This document shows, in pieces, positions 11,224 to 22,869 of a stretch of 64,000 nt of DNA. Under the pieces are notes generated by a model. It was not told the DNA's origin. It did no database searches and was given only the letters and a program-made list of their open reading frames with translations. The DNA comes from Chionoecetes opilio. Lineage: Eukaryota; Arthropoda; Malacostraca; Decapoda; Majidae. Positions within the stretch are counted from its first letter, which is position 1; every line of letters starts with the position of its first letter. The DNA is taken from NCBI GenBank assembly GCA_016584305.1, contig JACEEZ010016255.1:2501-66500 (forward strand), in the 5' to 3' direction. The translations under genes were made by a program, and so were the position numbers.

Positions 11224-14200
11224 TTACACCATCATGTTCGTATCATCTCCGACTTCATCTCCATTTGCCACCTCACTTATCTCCGGCCGATTCGCACATT
11301 CTCCACCACAGGAACAAATGTCAATGCACTCAAGTCCAGCAATGACATACTGGCATTTTTGTCCGCGACAACCTTTGTCAGTGCAGTACAAATGAATTAG
11401 GTCTCTAACCTCTGCTGGTGCCGATTCATTCTTGTACATTGTTGGACGCAGTTCATCATTTGCATTCACATGCCAACCATGGCCAACTGGGTTCATGTTC
11501 TCAGGTTTTGCGATGTGACTCTGACACCACACTGCTACTTGGTATTGGGCCGCAATACATGTTGTTCGAAGGCATCATCTGTTGGTGGCAGTAAGGATGC
11601 GGGCTTATCAGTTGTGGTGGCGAGTACGAAACGAAGCTCATTCAGTGAACTGAGATTTTTAGTTTTTTTACCATGCATGAGAAGGCAAATCGCCTTGCGG
11701 TATCTAGGAAAGTAGGCACATCCTGGAATGCTTCCAGGCCCTGTAAGGCATCTGAATATTTGGTGAGAGCTGAATATGCCGTTCGCTTTCCAAGTCTGTA
11801 TAGAGCACTTGTCGTGTCACATCCTGACAGAGCATTCACGGCTGGTAATGACTTGCATGCTGCTTTTGCCGAGTTTGGTACTGATATGGTGAACAGGTAT
11901 GAATCGTTCCTTTGAGACAAATTTCCCTGAGTGCCCAGCATGCATATATACTTCATCGGCCAGTGCTCCCCTGCTCCAGTAATACACCAACAAGACGAGG
12001 ACATCCGTGTCGTCACACCGAATGATATCCTTGGATGGTCTCTCGATAACATGATTGCATGCAATACCAGACGAGTGTCCGCCTCCTCTTGTGTGCTGTA
12101 CAACCCTCAAGACTGGACAAAACCCACTTCTTTCAGAACTTTGACCACTTCTCCATCTTCAAATCCACCTCCCAGTACTACCGTTTATCTGCAGGCAGGA
12201 GATCTTGTCCATTGACGCAGATGTACTGACAGAGAATGAAGCTAAACTAGCCTTGTTGGTACAGGGAGGTCCGTTATACGACCATTCGGTATACGAGAAC
12301 CGATGTAAATTAGATGGTAAATTAGGGTCTATTTCAATATACGAGATCGAAAATCCAATGATACGACATTCAGATGGGGGTGAGTAAAATTATCAAGTTC
12401 AACATGAGGCCTTACACTCCCAGGCTGGACAAAAGGGGTTTTGGGTTTGACCCCAGTGAGGTCACCCCTAACAAGCCTTGACCTGAAGGGTGATTAAGCA
12501 TATGGCGGGGCCTGACATTTAGGGGTAATAGCAGGTGTGCGGCCCCAACCTTAGGACAGCAGTCAGGTCACCCCTAGCAAGGCGTGACCTAAAGGGTAAT
12601 TAAGATATGGCACGGCCTGGACAAGGGTAATTAGCAGGTGTGCACCCCAAACCCTTGGGACCGTACACTACCTTTCTTGTACACGCGGCGTCCCCTACAT
12701 TACAACGTCTTTTTTGCTTGTTATGCATTTTTTTTGTTTAATTAATATGCAGTTATGTTATTTTGTGTGCTATTTTCTCTTTCAGAAGCTTTTTCTACAG
12801 AATAGGTAGTCCCGTGGGGGTAAAATAGACGCTGTGTGTTTGTTGTGTTTGCTACAGTTTATTTAGCTTGAAAAATTTCTTTTTTTTTCTTCTTTTTTTA
12901 TTGATGGGGTCCTGGAACCAAACCCATATTTTACCAAATTTGTTATGTGGTTTGTTATACGAGATTTCTCTTTACGAGTATGACAGGTGGAACCTAAAAT
13001 GCTCGTATCTTCGGACCTCCCTGTACTGGTTTGAGGAAGTTCCTGTAGTTCGGGACGTCCCTGTTCCCCTTTTATTGGTAGTTAAATCCAGAATCCATCA
13101 TTCCTGTCTGTGTGTTCAGTCGACTTAATTGACTGTTCTCTGTCGTACCGGTCAAAGACAACGTCACAACTCAATGGAAGGATCCATGGCACTGTTCTTC
13201 AGAAGACGCACAATTTGGTCCAGAACCACCTTTCCAAGATCATTGAAAAATCTTGAAATGATTCTCGTTCAGGGCCTGACACACTGCCATGCCATCAATG
13301 AGGTATGCAGCAGACTGCGATGATGTCGGGGAATTTTGACTGGAAGGACAAGAATTTCATCCGTATTTTTCTTCCAGCTTTTTGGCAAGATCTGCTTTTT
13401 TGGTCTTCCTCATTTAACCATCGTCTTGGAACATTTAAGGCGGAACAGCTGCCAATTCGTAGGAGAGGACCTTGCGCATATCCACATCACGGTTCTTTGA
13501 CACTGCAAGCAGTCTTCTGAAGAGTAACCTCCGTATCGATCATTATCTTCCCTTTCCTTATCACTGGAAAGACACTTCCTCATAGCAGAAAACGTTTTGA
13601 CTACTGTCTTGGGGATTGGATCCCAGAAATTCCTCTTCGTCCCAAGCCTTTCTTTCGTAAACTGATTGAACTTTTCCCCGACCCTTTTGTGGCACTCCCT
13701 TCATCGACTTTTCGACTTCTTCTGATGCCACCTGACCACTAGTTATATTAACTAGGGAGGTTGCCACACTCTCCAGGTCAAATGGATCTTGGCATTGTTC
13801 CTTGATGACTTTAACATCATTCTGGTCCTTGGTCACTCGAGCATGTCCAAGTTCTTCATGTGTTTTCTTGGACTTGGTAGGTGTACACATTTCTTTGAAT
13901 CGTTCTGCGTATTCCCCGGTTATGTGGTGGGTCAGCAGCCAGCGAACTAATGCTCCTTTCCTCAGGTGTAACCGATGACACCACCTTGGCTTTTAGCCTC
14001 GTGATTGATACCTTGTTCGAGAGCCTGATCCGTAGGAACGCAGTTGAAAGTCCTTTCTGAGCGTTTCACAACGAAACCACTTCCGACATGTGCTGAAACA
14101 TTCGTGGAGCTGACACCTCCAAGTGACGCATTTCCGCAACATAGACTGGGGTGTATCGTGCGTAGTTGCTGTGGCCTGCCAGGAAGAAGTACGGTATGAC

Positions 14201-15560
14201 TTCAAGGACGACGGTAAGGTGCATTTCAAAATCAGCCTCACGGTCTGCCCGAAGTAACTTCAAGAGGGTGTCACCAGCATCCAGAAAGCTAATCCAGTAA
14301 CGGAATGTTGCTGATTGTTCTCTTCCTGTGTTTTGAACTTCTTCATTGTACTGAGAAGAGAGGATGACAAGCGCATTTCAATCTCCTGACACACAGCAGT
14401 GCAGGCTTCTGGGGATTGCATTTGAAGGTATTCTCTAGATCTGCAATTAAGTGCGTGGTCTCATCATCCAACCAGGGCAACTTGTTTTTCATTGCAAAGG
14501 TTTCGGCAGCTGATAGAAACAAGTGAAACAGTGCTTCGTGTACCAGTCTGATTCCTCTTAGACCTCTGGCATACTGCTTCCCTTGCAACATCAAACTCAC
14601 GGATGCATGAGCATACACTTCAGATACTGTCAGCATGTTGTGGAGACCACCATCACTAAACAGCTTCCCTATACTGGCTATGAAAGCCATAGTGAGATGC
14701 ATTCCACCAAGCCTCATCGTCACTCGACCAGCCAAGGGATCTGGGTCAGTCCAGAGAATCTGTTCAGCCTTGCTATATATTGCCAGGTCAGCAGTGACCA
14801 GAACATGTTCTTGTCCCACTGCATTTGCAATTTCACAAAGTCGTGTAGATCGTAGAGAAGTCAGAGGGTGGCGCATTAATGAATGGGAGATACCATATTG
14901 GAGTCAGTGGAATTTCTCTCTCGCTAACTAAAGAATGAATCCACCCCAAGCCAGAATACGTGAGGTTTCAGGGGGACTTGCACGGGCCATTTCCCAAATC
15001 AAGTCGTTTAGTACCACATCACTAGCAGACTTATCCAGTTCTTTGACTTCCCATTTCACACATGGTTCTGGTTTAGTATGGGGTTTGTTGTAGCGTTGAT
15101 TTCCTCCTCATCACAGCTCTGTGCATCTAGGGTTTTTAGGTTTGATCTTGGAATGCAGGTGTTTCTTCTGGCCTAGGAGACCTTTGATACAACACCACAG
15201 CCATTGAATGTGTAGTGTTCTTTCCATCTATTGTCTGTTAATTTTGATCGAAATTGTCAATTGCGGCATCAACAGTGGTCTTAATAACATTCTCAGGATC
15301 ATAGACAGAAATGTCACGTGGTATATGAACGTCAGACTTGGTTGACAGCTGGTCCAAAGCAATGGCAGTGAGGAATCTACGCACTTCATCATAAGGTATG
15401 CTGTATCCAAGAGAGGACAGGTCATCTATCAGTTCTCGACTACCATGGTCGTGGTGCAGCTTGACACCTAAACCAAATGTTATTGGGGTATGGATTTTAC
15501 AAACTAGAGAAATCATGTTGTGACATATTGCAAGAACTCTCATTTCAATGTTTCCCATGT
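11224..15560 (-). pseudogene. Large transposon-like protein, C-terminal two thirds, decayed
   Basis: Collinear minus-strand fragments of one multidomain protein: a block with GLGVKLHHDHGSRELIDDL (15238-15558); LGGMHLTMAFIASIGKLF and GKQYARGLRGIRLVHEALF (14343-14876); IPYFFLAGHSNYARYTPVYV (13993-14263); a HEELGHARVTKDQNDV segment (13561-13890); EEADTRLVLHA and VNALSGCDTTSALYRLGKR (11642-12103); and a C-terminal cysteine cluster with CxxxxCxxxxC spacing (11224-11532). I know this motif order from highly repeated uncharacterised proteins in cnidarian, mollusc and crustacean genomes, but cannot give a family name or activity. Frames change between blocks and the 12262-13023 element splits it. The matching N-terminus is at 22870-23903 on the same strand. 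Confidence 0.65.
12262..13023. mobile_element. Non-autonomous Tigger/pogo-like DNA element
   Basis: Ends are CAGGGAGGTCCG and CGGACCTCCCTG, flanked by TA on each side (12260-12261, 13024-13025), with ATACGA words inside each end. TA duplication and CAG start are typical of Tc1/mariner-pogo elements; ATACG-rich ends recall Tigger. It carries an internal near-tandem pair of about 100 bp (12459-12555, 12564-12652). No transposase. It interrupts the decayed gene of 11224-15560. Confidence 0.8.
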
Positions 15561-15576
15561 GAGTCTCAGGTTCATA

Positions 15577-15662
15577 TTCCTAGTCTATCGCAATTGCGAT
15601 TACCACGATGTAAATACTACCATCGCAATTGCGATCATCAAATACCACGATGGTATTCCTAG
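15577..15662. repeat. Small palindromic block between 10-bp direct repeats
   Basis: ATTCCTAGTC occurs at both edges. Between them TCGCAATTGCGAT, a perfect palindrome, appears twice, together with ACCACGATG words. It lies just upstream of the first block of the minus-strand gene remnant. It could be a tiny insertion with a target duplication or a local duplication. Confidence 0.4.
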
Positions 15663-15699
15663 TCATCGAGAAGGGGCGGAGCTTAAATGTAGTGGGCAG

Positions 15700-16660
15700 G
15701 CCTGAGGCAAGATTACAAATCGATGTGGAACATGTACATGGCAGAGGAAAATATTACATAAATAGTCTCTTTACCGCAGCTATTACTATACAATGATGCT
15801 AAATTACATATATACGAATATAATCTGTAGTTTTTTGGGGTCTCACTGTTTTGTATCGATATATTTTAAATTATAATGTATCAACCGTGGGTGGCAAGCC
15901 TGAAATTATACACTCTGGTCACAGCAGCGGTACAAAGGATATTACATATACATGGATTTTGTGAGAAGGATACTTTCTTCTATCACCAAAAAGCTTCAAT
16001 ACCTTTGATTTGCATTATTATATGTATTCATGAATCATATACATATCGCCTACCCCTTACATATACATGTATTTGGTATGTTGCTGTACAACCGCTCGCT
16101 TGTAACACTGCTCGATATGTAAACACTGCGACCAGCTGTTTTTTGTTAAATACATATCCCGGTCCCCAGCATACGGCTTTTATGAATCAGCGTACGTGGT
16201 TATAATTTCTAGCGTTTGCCCATAATCTCCCCCTTTCCCCAAGCAAGCTTGGGGACCTGTGGGAATGCGGGGTTTTCAGATGGGGAGCAAATGATGCGTC
16301 GGACACTTGCGGAAAATTTACAAATTTAAGATTTAGGAGTTATGTAGGAGAGCCAGAAATCCTTAGGCTAGGGAAATTTACCCAACCAGATTTAACCTAA
16401 CCTCCAAGCGGGGGGCTATGCCCCCCTCGACCCCCGGTAATCTACTTAACCAAAGCAAATTAAACCTAACTTCCTAGCGTGGGGCTCTGCCCCCTTAGAT
16501 CCCCCGATAATCTAACCTACCTTGCTAGCGATAATCACCCGATTATCTAACCTAACCTTCTAACGAGGGGGGGATTCCGCCCAACCTCGACCCCCCGGTA
16601 ACCTAATAAAAGTTTACCATACCTCTTAGTGGTAGGGGTGAGGGGGTTCTCGACACTCTG
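15700..16660. other. No gene seen; CCTAA-like and C-rich repeats
   Basis: AT-rich to about 16230, then repeated words TTTAACCTAACCTCC, GCGGGGGGCT and CCCCCTCGACCCCC up to 16640. These are degenerate telomere-like and C-rich runs with no coding sense. Confidence 0.5.
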
Positions 16661-16798
16661 ATCATCATTCTGTTTGTAAGGAGCGTAAGGTTCCCACGTC
16701 TCTGGACTTTTAAAAAATCCAATCAATTTTCACTAGATCTAGGGAAGTTTTACGCTATCCCTAACTCAAAAAGTATGTGGTTGCGACATATATTTTGT

Positions 16799-17096
16799 AC
16801 CCCAGATGGTAAAAATGGACGAGGACTACGCGGTCATTTTCTTAGGACGCGGACTAGTTTTTTAACCTAACCGATCCTTAACCTAACCTCCTGAAGGGTG
16901 GGGGGGCCTCCAGAAGGGAAGGGGGTGTCTGTATGCGTTATTAGACAACTATATCATTTCTTCGATGTGTATATAAGTTTAAAGGTTATGCGGAAGGGAA
17001 TTGATACTGCACAGTATACTGAAGAAAAAAATTACAGAAAACTTAACTATAATAACGGCAGTAGCGATCACGCAGTTCTCGTCCATTATATCTCCT
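16799..17096. mobile_element. Foldback MITE family A, copy 3
   Basis: Starts AAAATGGACGAGGACTACGC and ends with AGTTCTCGTCCATTATA. The interior shares the TACTGCACAGTATACTGA and AACTATATCATTTC regions with the copies at 6.6 and 50.6 kb, in reverse orientation. The sister repeat at 18146 gives the empty site. CCCCAG lies before it and CCTCAG after it, which may be the target duplication. Confidence 0.75.
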
Positions 17097-17164
17097 CAGC
17101 CAAATACCCCGCATTCCCCCAAGCTTGTTTTGGGGGAGAGAGGGAAGTATGGACAAGCACTAGA

Positions 17165-17480
17165 ATAATACCGAACAATCAACGGCGGGGAAATTTTTGC
17201 CAACTGTTCCACTTATAATAGTTGAAAAGCAGGAATAAAAGTTTTTTTTATAATTGGCCACCACATTTTTCGAAGACATTTTTTTCTATTTAGTTTTTAT
17301 GTGTTTTGAATAAATTTAGCTCTTGTTTATAGCGGGAATTAATATATTTTCTTATACCGCCCCATCATACCCCCAAGTTGTAATTTCTGTCAGTATTGAT
17401 TAGGTTAGGTTACGGTTAGGTTATGTATACAGAAGCACAGGTAAAAGCTTATTGGATATATAGGTACATTTTCGGGTGCA
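17165..17480. repeat. Dispersed repeat R3, copy 1 and relatives
   Basis: The words CGGCGGGGAAATTT, TTCCACTTATAATAG, ACCACATTTTTCG and CACAGGTAAAAGCTTATT occur in order. The same order, with gaps, is found at 54540-54770 with 57715-58100 (split by a transposon), and the second half at about 18925-19025. No coding capacity. Confidence 0.45.
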
Positions 17481-17768
17481 GAACAAAGAATACGTAGGAA
17501 ACCAATATTTTTTGAGGTTTTAAGAGTCTAAATACCCTATATCTAGGTTAATATCCCTAGATCTGGGTTAGTTTCCCTAAATCTAGATTTTCCCCCTTGG
17601 ATCTAGGGATTTTTTTTAGAACCAAATTTAACCCAACCTCCTAGCGGATTTAACCTAACCTAACCTAGCGAGGGCTCCGGCTCCCTCGACCCCCAGTAAT
17701 CTAACCTAACCTCCTAACCTTATCAAATTTAACCTAACCTCCTAGCGGGGGGCTCCTCCCCCCTCAAC

Positions 17769-18083
17769 CAAGGGCGTAGCCAGAGGGGGGGCCAATGGGG
17801 TCATGGCCCCCCCCAATTCAACACATCTACTTTAGGAGTGTATGGTATAATTTCATCAATTTTACTATATTGAACATCATGCAAAGAACCAATAAATGAC
17901 CCCCCATAGGGCTCAATTAATATGCCCCCAATTAAGTCATATCTTCAAAAAAATTCTCTGGGGGGCTTACAGCGCCTCCCAGACCCCCAGCTGATAAGGC
18001 TCGCTTCACTCGCCACCCACCCCTCAACCATCATTGGGAGGTGCCCCCCCCCCCCACAATTATTTTTCCTGCCTACGCCCTTG
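17769..18083. mobile_element. hAT-type MITE
   Basis: Ends CAAGGGCGTAGCCAG and CTGCCTACGCCCTTG, an end type well known from hAT MITEs. Flanks CCCTCAAC (17761-17768) and CCTTCAAC (18084-18091) agree in seven of eight bases, matching the 8-bp hAT target duplication. 315 bp, C-rich, no ORF. Confidence 0.75.
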
Positions 18084-19154
18084 CCTTCAACCCCTCGGTA
18101 ACATGGCAAAATTCTACCTTACCTCCTAGCGAGGGTGGGTGGGTGTTCTCGACACTCCAATTATCATTATATTTGTGAAGATCGTAAAGTTTACACGTCT
18201 CTGGACTTGGAAGAAATCCAATCCATTTACCCTAGATCTAGGGAAATTTTACAACCCTAACTCAAAAACTGGTTGCAACGCCTATTTTGTACCTCAGTCA
18301 AATATCCTGCATTCCCTCAGGTCCCCAAGCTTGTTTTCGGGAGATGGGGGAATATGGACAAACACTAGAATAATACTGATATGTATATCGAGTCCTAGAA
18401 AAAAGTAATACCTGACGGCGTGAAATGTAGGATTTCTCGCCGATGGGAACGAGAATTCCGGTAAACTAGAGAACAATACCATAATCCTGGCCCAAGGGCT
18501 AAAGATTTCGTTTTTGTGACCCTCTCCTTTTGCAGATAATCCGATAGATTTTGATGTGTTTTGAAAGAATCTGACCTTTGTTTTTCTTGGTAATCACTAG
18601 TTATTATTTTAGCCCCTTGACAGAAGCAAGACATTGTTGCTTTGAAGAGTTTTATTAAAGAGGCATCACAATAAGGTATGGTAATAGTCAAAATAAGTTC
18701 CATGACTGGGAAGTCTGAGGGTTTCAAGGTTGGTTAGGTTAGTTTAATTAAGGAAAGGGGGGCCTTTGGGCTCATGGCCTCCCATGTTAGATTAGGTTTA
18801 GTTACGTTTTATTCGTAATCTATATTTTTCTGGTAGCTTTGATGTATTTTGGAACAATCTGAACTGTGTTTTTGAGATTGGTTACGTATCCGAACTTAAC
18901 TGAATCTCCCCCACTAGTTTACTAACCTAACATGGACATTAGTTACCTAACCTAACCTAACCGATCAAGTTATTGCTGGTATTTAATCAATGAATGCAGA
19001 AACACCGGTAAAAGCTTATTAAATGTTTATACTGAGTACTATAATATCAAGACCAAGAACTAGAACTATCGCAGAAAATTAGGAGTCCCGCCGGTGTGAA
19101 AAATTATAAAAGATAATATTATATAAGATATTTTTAATAGGAAGGCGTGTACAT

Positions 19155-21826
19155 TAGGGTGCCAATAAAAATCAAAAGTTTGAATTTTTCTTCCTACTTT
19201 GGTGTAATGGTGCATCTATGCAAGAAACCATCGTATGCAAAGTTTGACCTCAATCGGTTGATATTTAGGGGTGGTGGATTACAACTTTGTTATTTACCCT
19301 TATGCACTGGCCTATTAAGGAGGGGATGTCATCTCTTGAAAGCGGACAAGCCGGACATCCCTTCCCCAGCAGGGCGCGGGTCCCCCTTTTGGGTGAGTAT
19401 TAGCCCCTCGGTGGGGGGGGTATCATGGGGAGCCACCCCACTCATTGTGGCCGGTTTTGCCGGGGAAGGGAAAGCCTTCGAGGTCCCCGGGCTGTTGATG
19501 GCGATGGCCTCCACAACTTGGAGGAGGAACTGGCCGCTGTTCCTCGTCTTTGGTCAGCCGGAGGTTGAAGGACTGGATGAGCGCCACTCCTCGCTGGGCT
19601 GTGTCGTTGATGACGCGAAGTCCCTCGATTCGGCGGCAGGCCTCGACGTACGATTCCCCCTTCCTGCCACTTCCGAGGTTGGCAGACAGGAAGTCGGTCT
19701 TGATATCAAGAGCTTCGAAGAGGCGGAGGGAGTTTTTCGTGGCGAAGGAGGGCAGTGTTGCCGCAGGAACTTGTGATGATGGGAGGTTTATTCGCTGGCG
19801 GGTTCCTCGGCTCCTTAAATCGTGAGAAGGGCCTGTACAATTGCTTGTTTGTCGGAGACAGGGAGACGTGAGTCGAACAGTGATAGGCCAATGAGATCTT
19901 CGCTCAAGTACCAGAAATGGCGGCTCAGAGTGGTGAAGCGGGCCCTTCCGAATACTTTCGTCGTGGTACTAAAGGATGCCCTTTAAAGCGAATCCAAGAT
20001 CGTTGGCAGGAGCGTAGGATGGAACCGTCGATTTGAACCATCGCGGGGACGTAGATCTCGGTTGCGAACGATGAGAACCGCTGGAGGGCTGACATTTCTC
20101 GAGGTGTGACGACTCCAGTCAGCTGCTCCCGAAACAAGATCATCTTCAGAGCGTAAATGATACGCGCCATCCAACGCGCTCGATGAAAGCGCTCCGGGCT
20201 AACGGATCGAGGTCTTGGGAAGAGTGCCGCCGAGGAAAAGGATGCTCAGCTCAGCGAGTTCCTTATAGTCGTCACGGGGCTGCTTTGTCTGAAGCAGACG
20301 TTTCAACCTTGAATGAGATCGTCCCTCTTGGAGACCAGAGTCTCCGGCAGATCTTCGTTGGTGGGAGGGTTTATTGCCGACTGGTTGAGGGAAGACCAGT
20401 ATCCTTGAAGCGAGAGAAGATGGTGATCTCAGGACCAGAAGATGACCCCAAACACGTAGAAAAGGCCTTCTCAGGACAAGTTCGTGGACGTGATGACGGC
20501 AAGCAAGTGAAAACGAGGGGTCGGCCGATCTTCTGTTGCAAGATGGTGCATGCACCATTGATGGGTCCAGTGTTGGCACTGGTTGTGTCGAAGCACATCG
20601 CCACGACTCGTTCCTGGACCCCCAGTCTTCTAGAGCCTCGAACACAGCTGTAGCGGCGGCTCACCAGTTCCGAAGTGCAGTTTCGGGACTCCTAGGAGCT
20701 TCTCCACTCCTTCTCCTGTGACGAGGATGGCGAGTCTTTCGGCGCGAGTGCATCGTCCTGAGGAAGGATCTTCCCGTCCCAATGAACGGTAAGAGGGGGA
20801 AGAGACTGAAAGTCCCCTTTGATGTCCTTTTCCAAAGTGGACCTGTACTTCGCCCCTTGCCTGTCGAATGGACTCGGGATTCAGCACAAGGTCTTGTGGA
20901 TCGTGGCCCAAGCTACTTGCCGAGCCGCCACAATTCGAAGGGCTTGGCGGCTACTGACCCCAGTTCTGTCAAAGGGGTCCGACGAGATCAGGGGATAGGA
21001 CGGACTTCGTGCCCCGTGTCCTCAATCGCTTTGGTGGAGAAGCGACCCCGGCGTCGGAAGAAGAAGTCGATGTGTTGGCAGCGTTGGCTGGACTTGATGA
21101 CTCAGACCATGACGACTCCAGCTCCACCACTCTCTTCTCCTTTTGGCGTCTGTTGACGGCTACATGAGAGAGAGCTTTCACGTCGCAAACCGTTCTTTCA
21201 GCTTCTTGTCCAGACCAGCCATCGAACCCCGCCTCCCCTTCTCCTGCTGGGCAAGAAGGAATTCCTTGTCTTCAGGAATGGTCATCAAGTGAGGGCGTCA
21301 GAGTGGGCGATGTCCAAAAGGTCTGGGGGACTTTCTTGGAAGGTCTTCTGTTTTTCGGCAGGCGTGACTCCAGAGTTATTCTTGCTTTTGCTCAGGTCTT
21401 CCACTCGTCGAAAAGTCCAGTAATCTTCCTCCTCACGCTAATTTCTGCAATGGTGGGGATCCCAGCTCGTGTTCCAGAAGTCGAGGACCTCCTTTGCAGC
21501 CTCGGGTGCACTCTGCTGCCCGTCTTCTTCTCTTCCTTGTGTGCGTAGAAAAATCGTCGTAAAACGTCTCCATGGCTGGGAAGTTTTGCTCCTGTGATAG
21601 TAGGAACACTATGGCCAAGAAGCCAAACTTCAGTTTGCTTTCTCGTGGTCATGACCTGAGGGCGAAAAGAGGAAATGTTCAAGATCGATCCGCCACCTCT
21701 AAATATCAACCGATTAGCCCGAAACTTTGCACACGACAGTTTGTAAATACAAGGCAGAATACCACAAAAGTACATGAAAAAAAAATTGACTTTGAAAATT
21801 ACCCCCATGCGCTATTTGGGACCCTA
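19155..21826 (-). mobile_element. DNA transposon with TAGGGTG ends and 8-bp target duplication
   Basis: Flanked by a perfect direct repeat GTGTACAT (19147-19154 and 21827-21834). Ends are TAGGGTGCCAA and, on the other strand, TAGGGTCCCAA. About 100 bp inside each end is a conserved inverted block reading TGCAAAGTTT ... ATCGGTTGATATTTAG. The 2672-bp element encodes, on the minus strand, a protein of the same family as the element at 54951-57702. I cannot assign a named superfamily; 8-bp duplications occur in hAT and P elements. Confidence 0.85.
19420..21652 (-). pseudogene. Transposase-like protein, DTT-NTG family, broken
   Basis: Read from ATG at 21652 on the minus strand across several frames: an N-terminal block (GAKLPSHGDVLRRFFYAHKE; ARAGIPTIAE), a Ser-rich linker (20969-21181), then MCFDTTSANTGPINGACTIL, ACRHHVHELVLRRPF, and RDDYKELAELSILFLGG. 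Each block has a counterpart in the same order in the 55 kb element. The Asp in FDTT and an Asp in the HWDGK block of the paralogue are plausible metal ligands of an RNase H-like fold; that is inference. At least five frame changes make it inactive. The 3' limit is set only by comparison with the paralogue. Confidence 0.65.
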
Positions 21827-22059
21827 GTGTACATATGAGATATGAAAATCAAACTAACCTAACCCCACCTTTTGACTCACAAGCCCAGAGATCGGCAACC
21901 CAAAATTCGAGAAGAGCCAGTTTCTTCAAACTTGGCAGAAAAGCAGTGCTGATGGAGCCGCAGTGTAAATTATTAATGGAAATTACGAAACTAATAAAAT
22001 GTCTTAGGTCCCCTTGAAAGAGCGCATGCGGCTCTGGAGCCGCAGGTTGCCGACCCGCT

Positions 22060-22195
22060 GCACTAGCCTAACCTAGCCTAACTTAACCCCACCTTTTGAC
22101 TCACTAACCTAACCTAACCCCACCTTTTGACTCACAAACCTACCTAGCCCCACGTTTTAACCTCCAAACTAAAGCCCAACCCTCATTAAAAAGTG
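22060..22195. repeat. CCTAACCCCACCTTTTGACTCA repeats
   Basis: Three to four imperfect copies of a CCTAACC-CCACCTTTTGACTCA unit here, and one at 21855-21880. It is another CCTAA-containing array, placed beside a family C MITE arm. Confidence 0.6.
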
Positions 22196-22440
22196 TCCAC
22201 GGCAAAGGAAGAATCGAGGCGATGCAGGTCACAAGAGGAAGAAGAGTGAGGCTGATGTAAACACTTGTCTCTGTCCTCCCTATGAACAAGTCATATCTTA
22301 AAAAGTATTATTTGTGACGAAAGCTCACAGAAGAATGTTTCCTAGAATCCAATAAGTTAAACAGAAACCAAACTCCCCATTGTGTAGGCAATTTCGGTCC
22401 TATTGTAAAATAATACCACCTTTGGTTCTAATTATTTGGG
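22196..22440. mobile_element. Single diverged arm of foldback MITE family C
   Basis: GCGATGCAGGTCACAAGAGG, GTCTCTGTCCTCCC, CCCATTGTGTAGGCAA and ATTGTAAAATAATACC follow in the same order as the right arm of the complete element at 63186-63779. The left arm is absent or too diverged to see. Confidence 0.65.
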
Positions 22441-22869
22441 TAGCTACAACCCATTAACTAGGATATACGGTGACTTGCTATTACATATCATTATAAACTA
22501 AGCACATGAGCCTGAAAAGCAAGCTACATAATCATCAATCCGATTTAATACAGGCAAGAAACGTCAGAAAAGGGGGCTACTATATTTCCGGATGCATGGC
22601 TATATTTCTGAGATAAGACGCTTCACCTATTCCTGCTACGTAAAAAATCACGTTATAATCTAATCATTCACACTATTTTATATGTGAGCATATGTGGACG
22701 ATATAAGCTGAGTACAGTGTTTACGCAAATCTACTTCCAGGCGGTGTCGCCAGCTTGGCTAAGATTTCCACGGTATCACACGCTCTTCTATGCAACGATA
22801 AACATTCCATAACGAACGCATCAAAGACCTCATTTAAAGTCTGATAAATATTTTTGGAGGCTATTTACA
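22441..22869. other. No gene or repeat recognised
   Basis: AT-rich sequence downstream of the minus-strand ORF that ends at 22870; nothing supported on either strand. Confidence 0.4.

Larger units (their letters stand above)
16665..18330. repeat. Direct repeat pair with a filled and an empty site
   Basis: Sequence from TTCTCGACACTC through ACGTCTCTGGACTT, CTAGATCTAGGGAA and TTTTGTACC occurs at about 16669-16808 and again at about 18146-18296, with C-rich and CCTAA-like sequence between. In the first copy a family A MITE interrupts the unit just before AAATACCCCGCATTC (about 17102). The second copy runs on without it. Confidence 0.65.

Noticed and set aside
19147..19776. 209-codon plus-strand ORF
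   Set aside because: Runs antisense to the 3' end of the minus-strand transposase remnant and starts outside the element.
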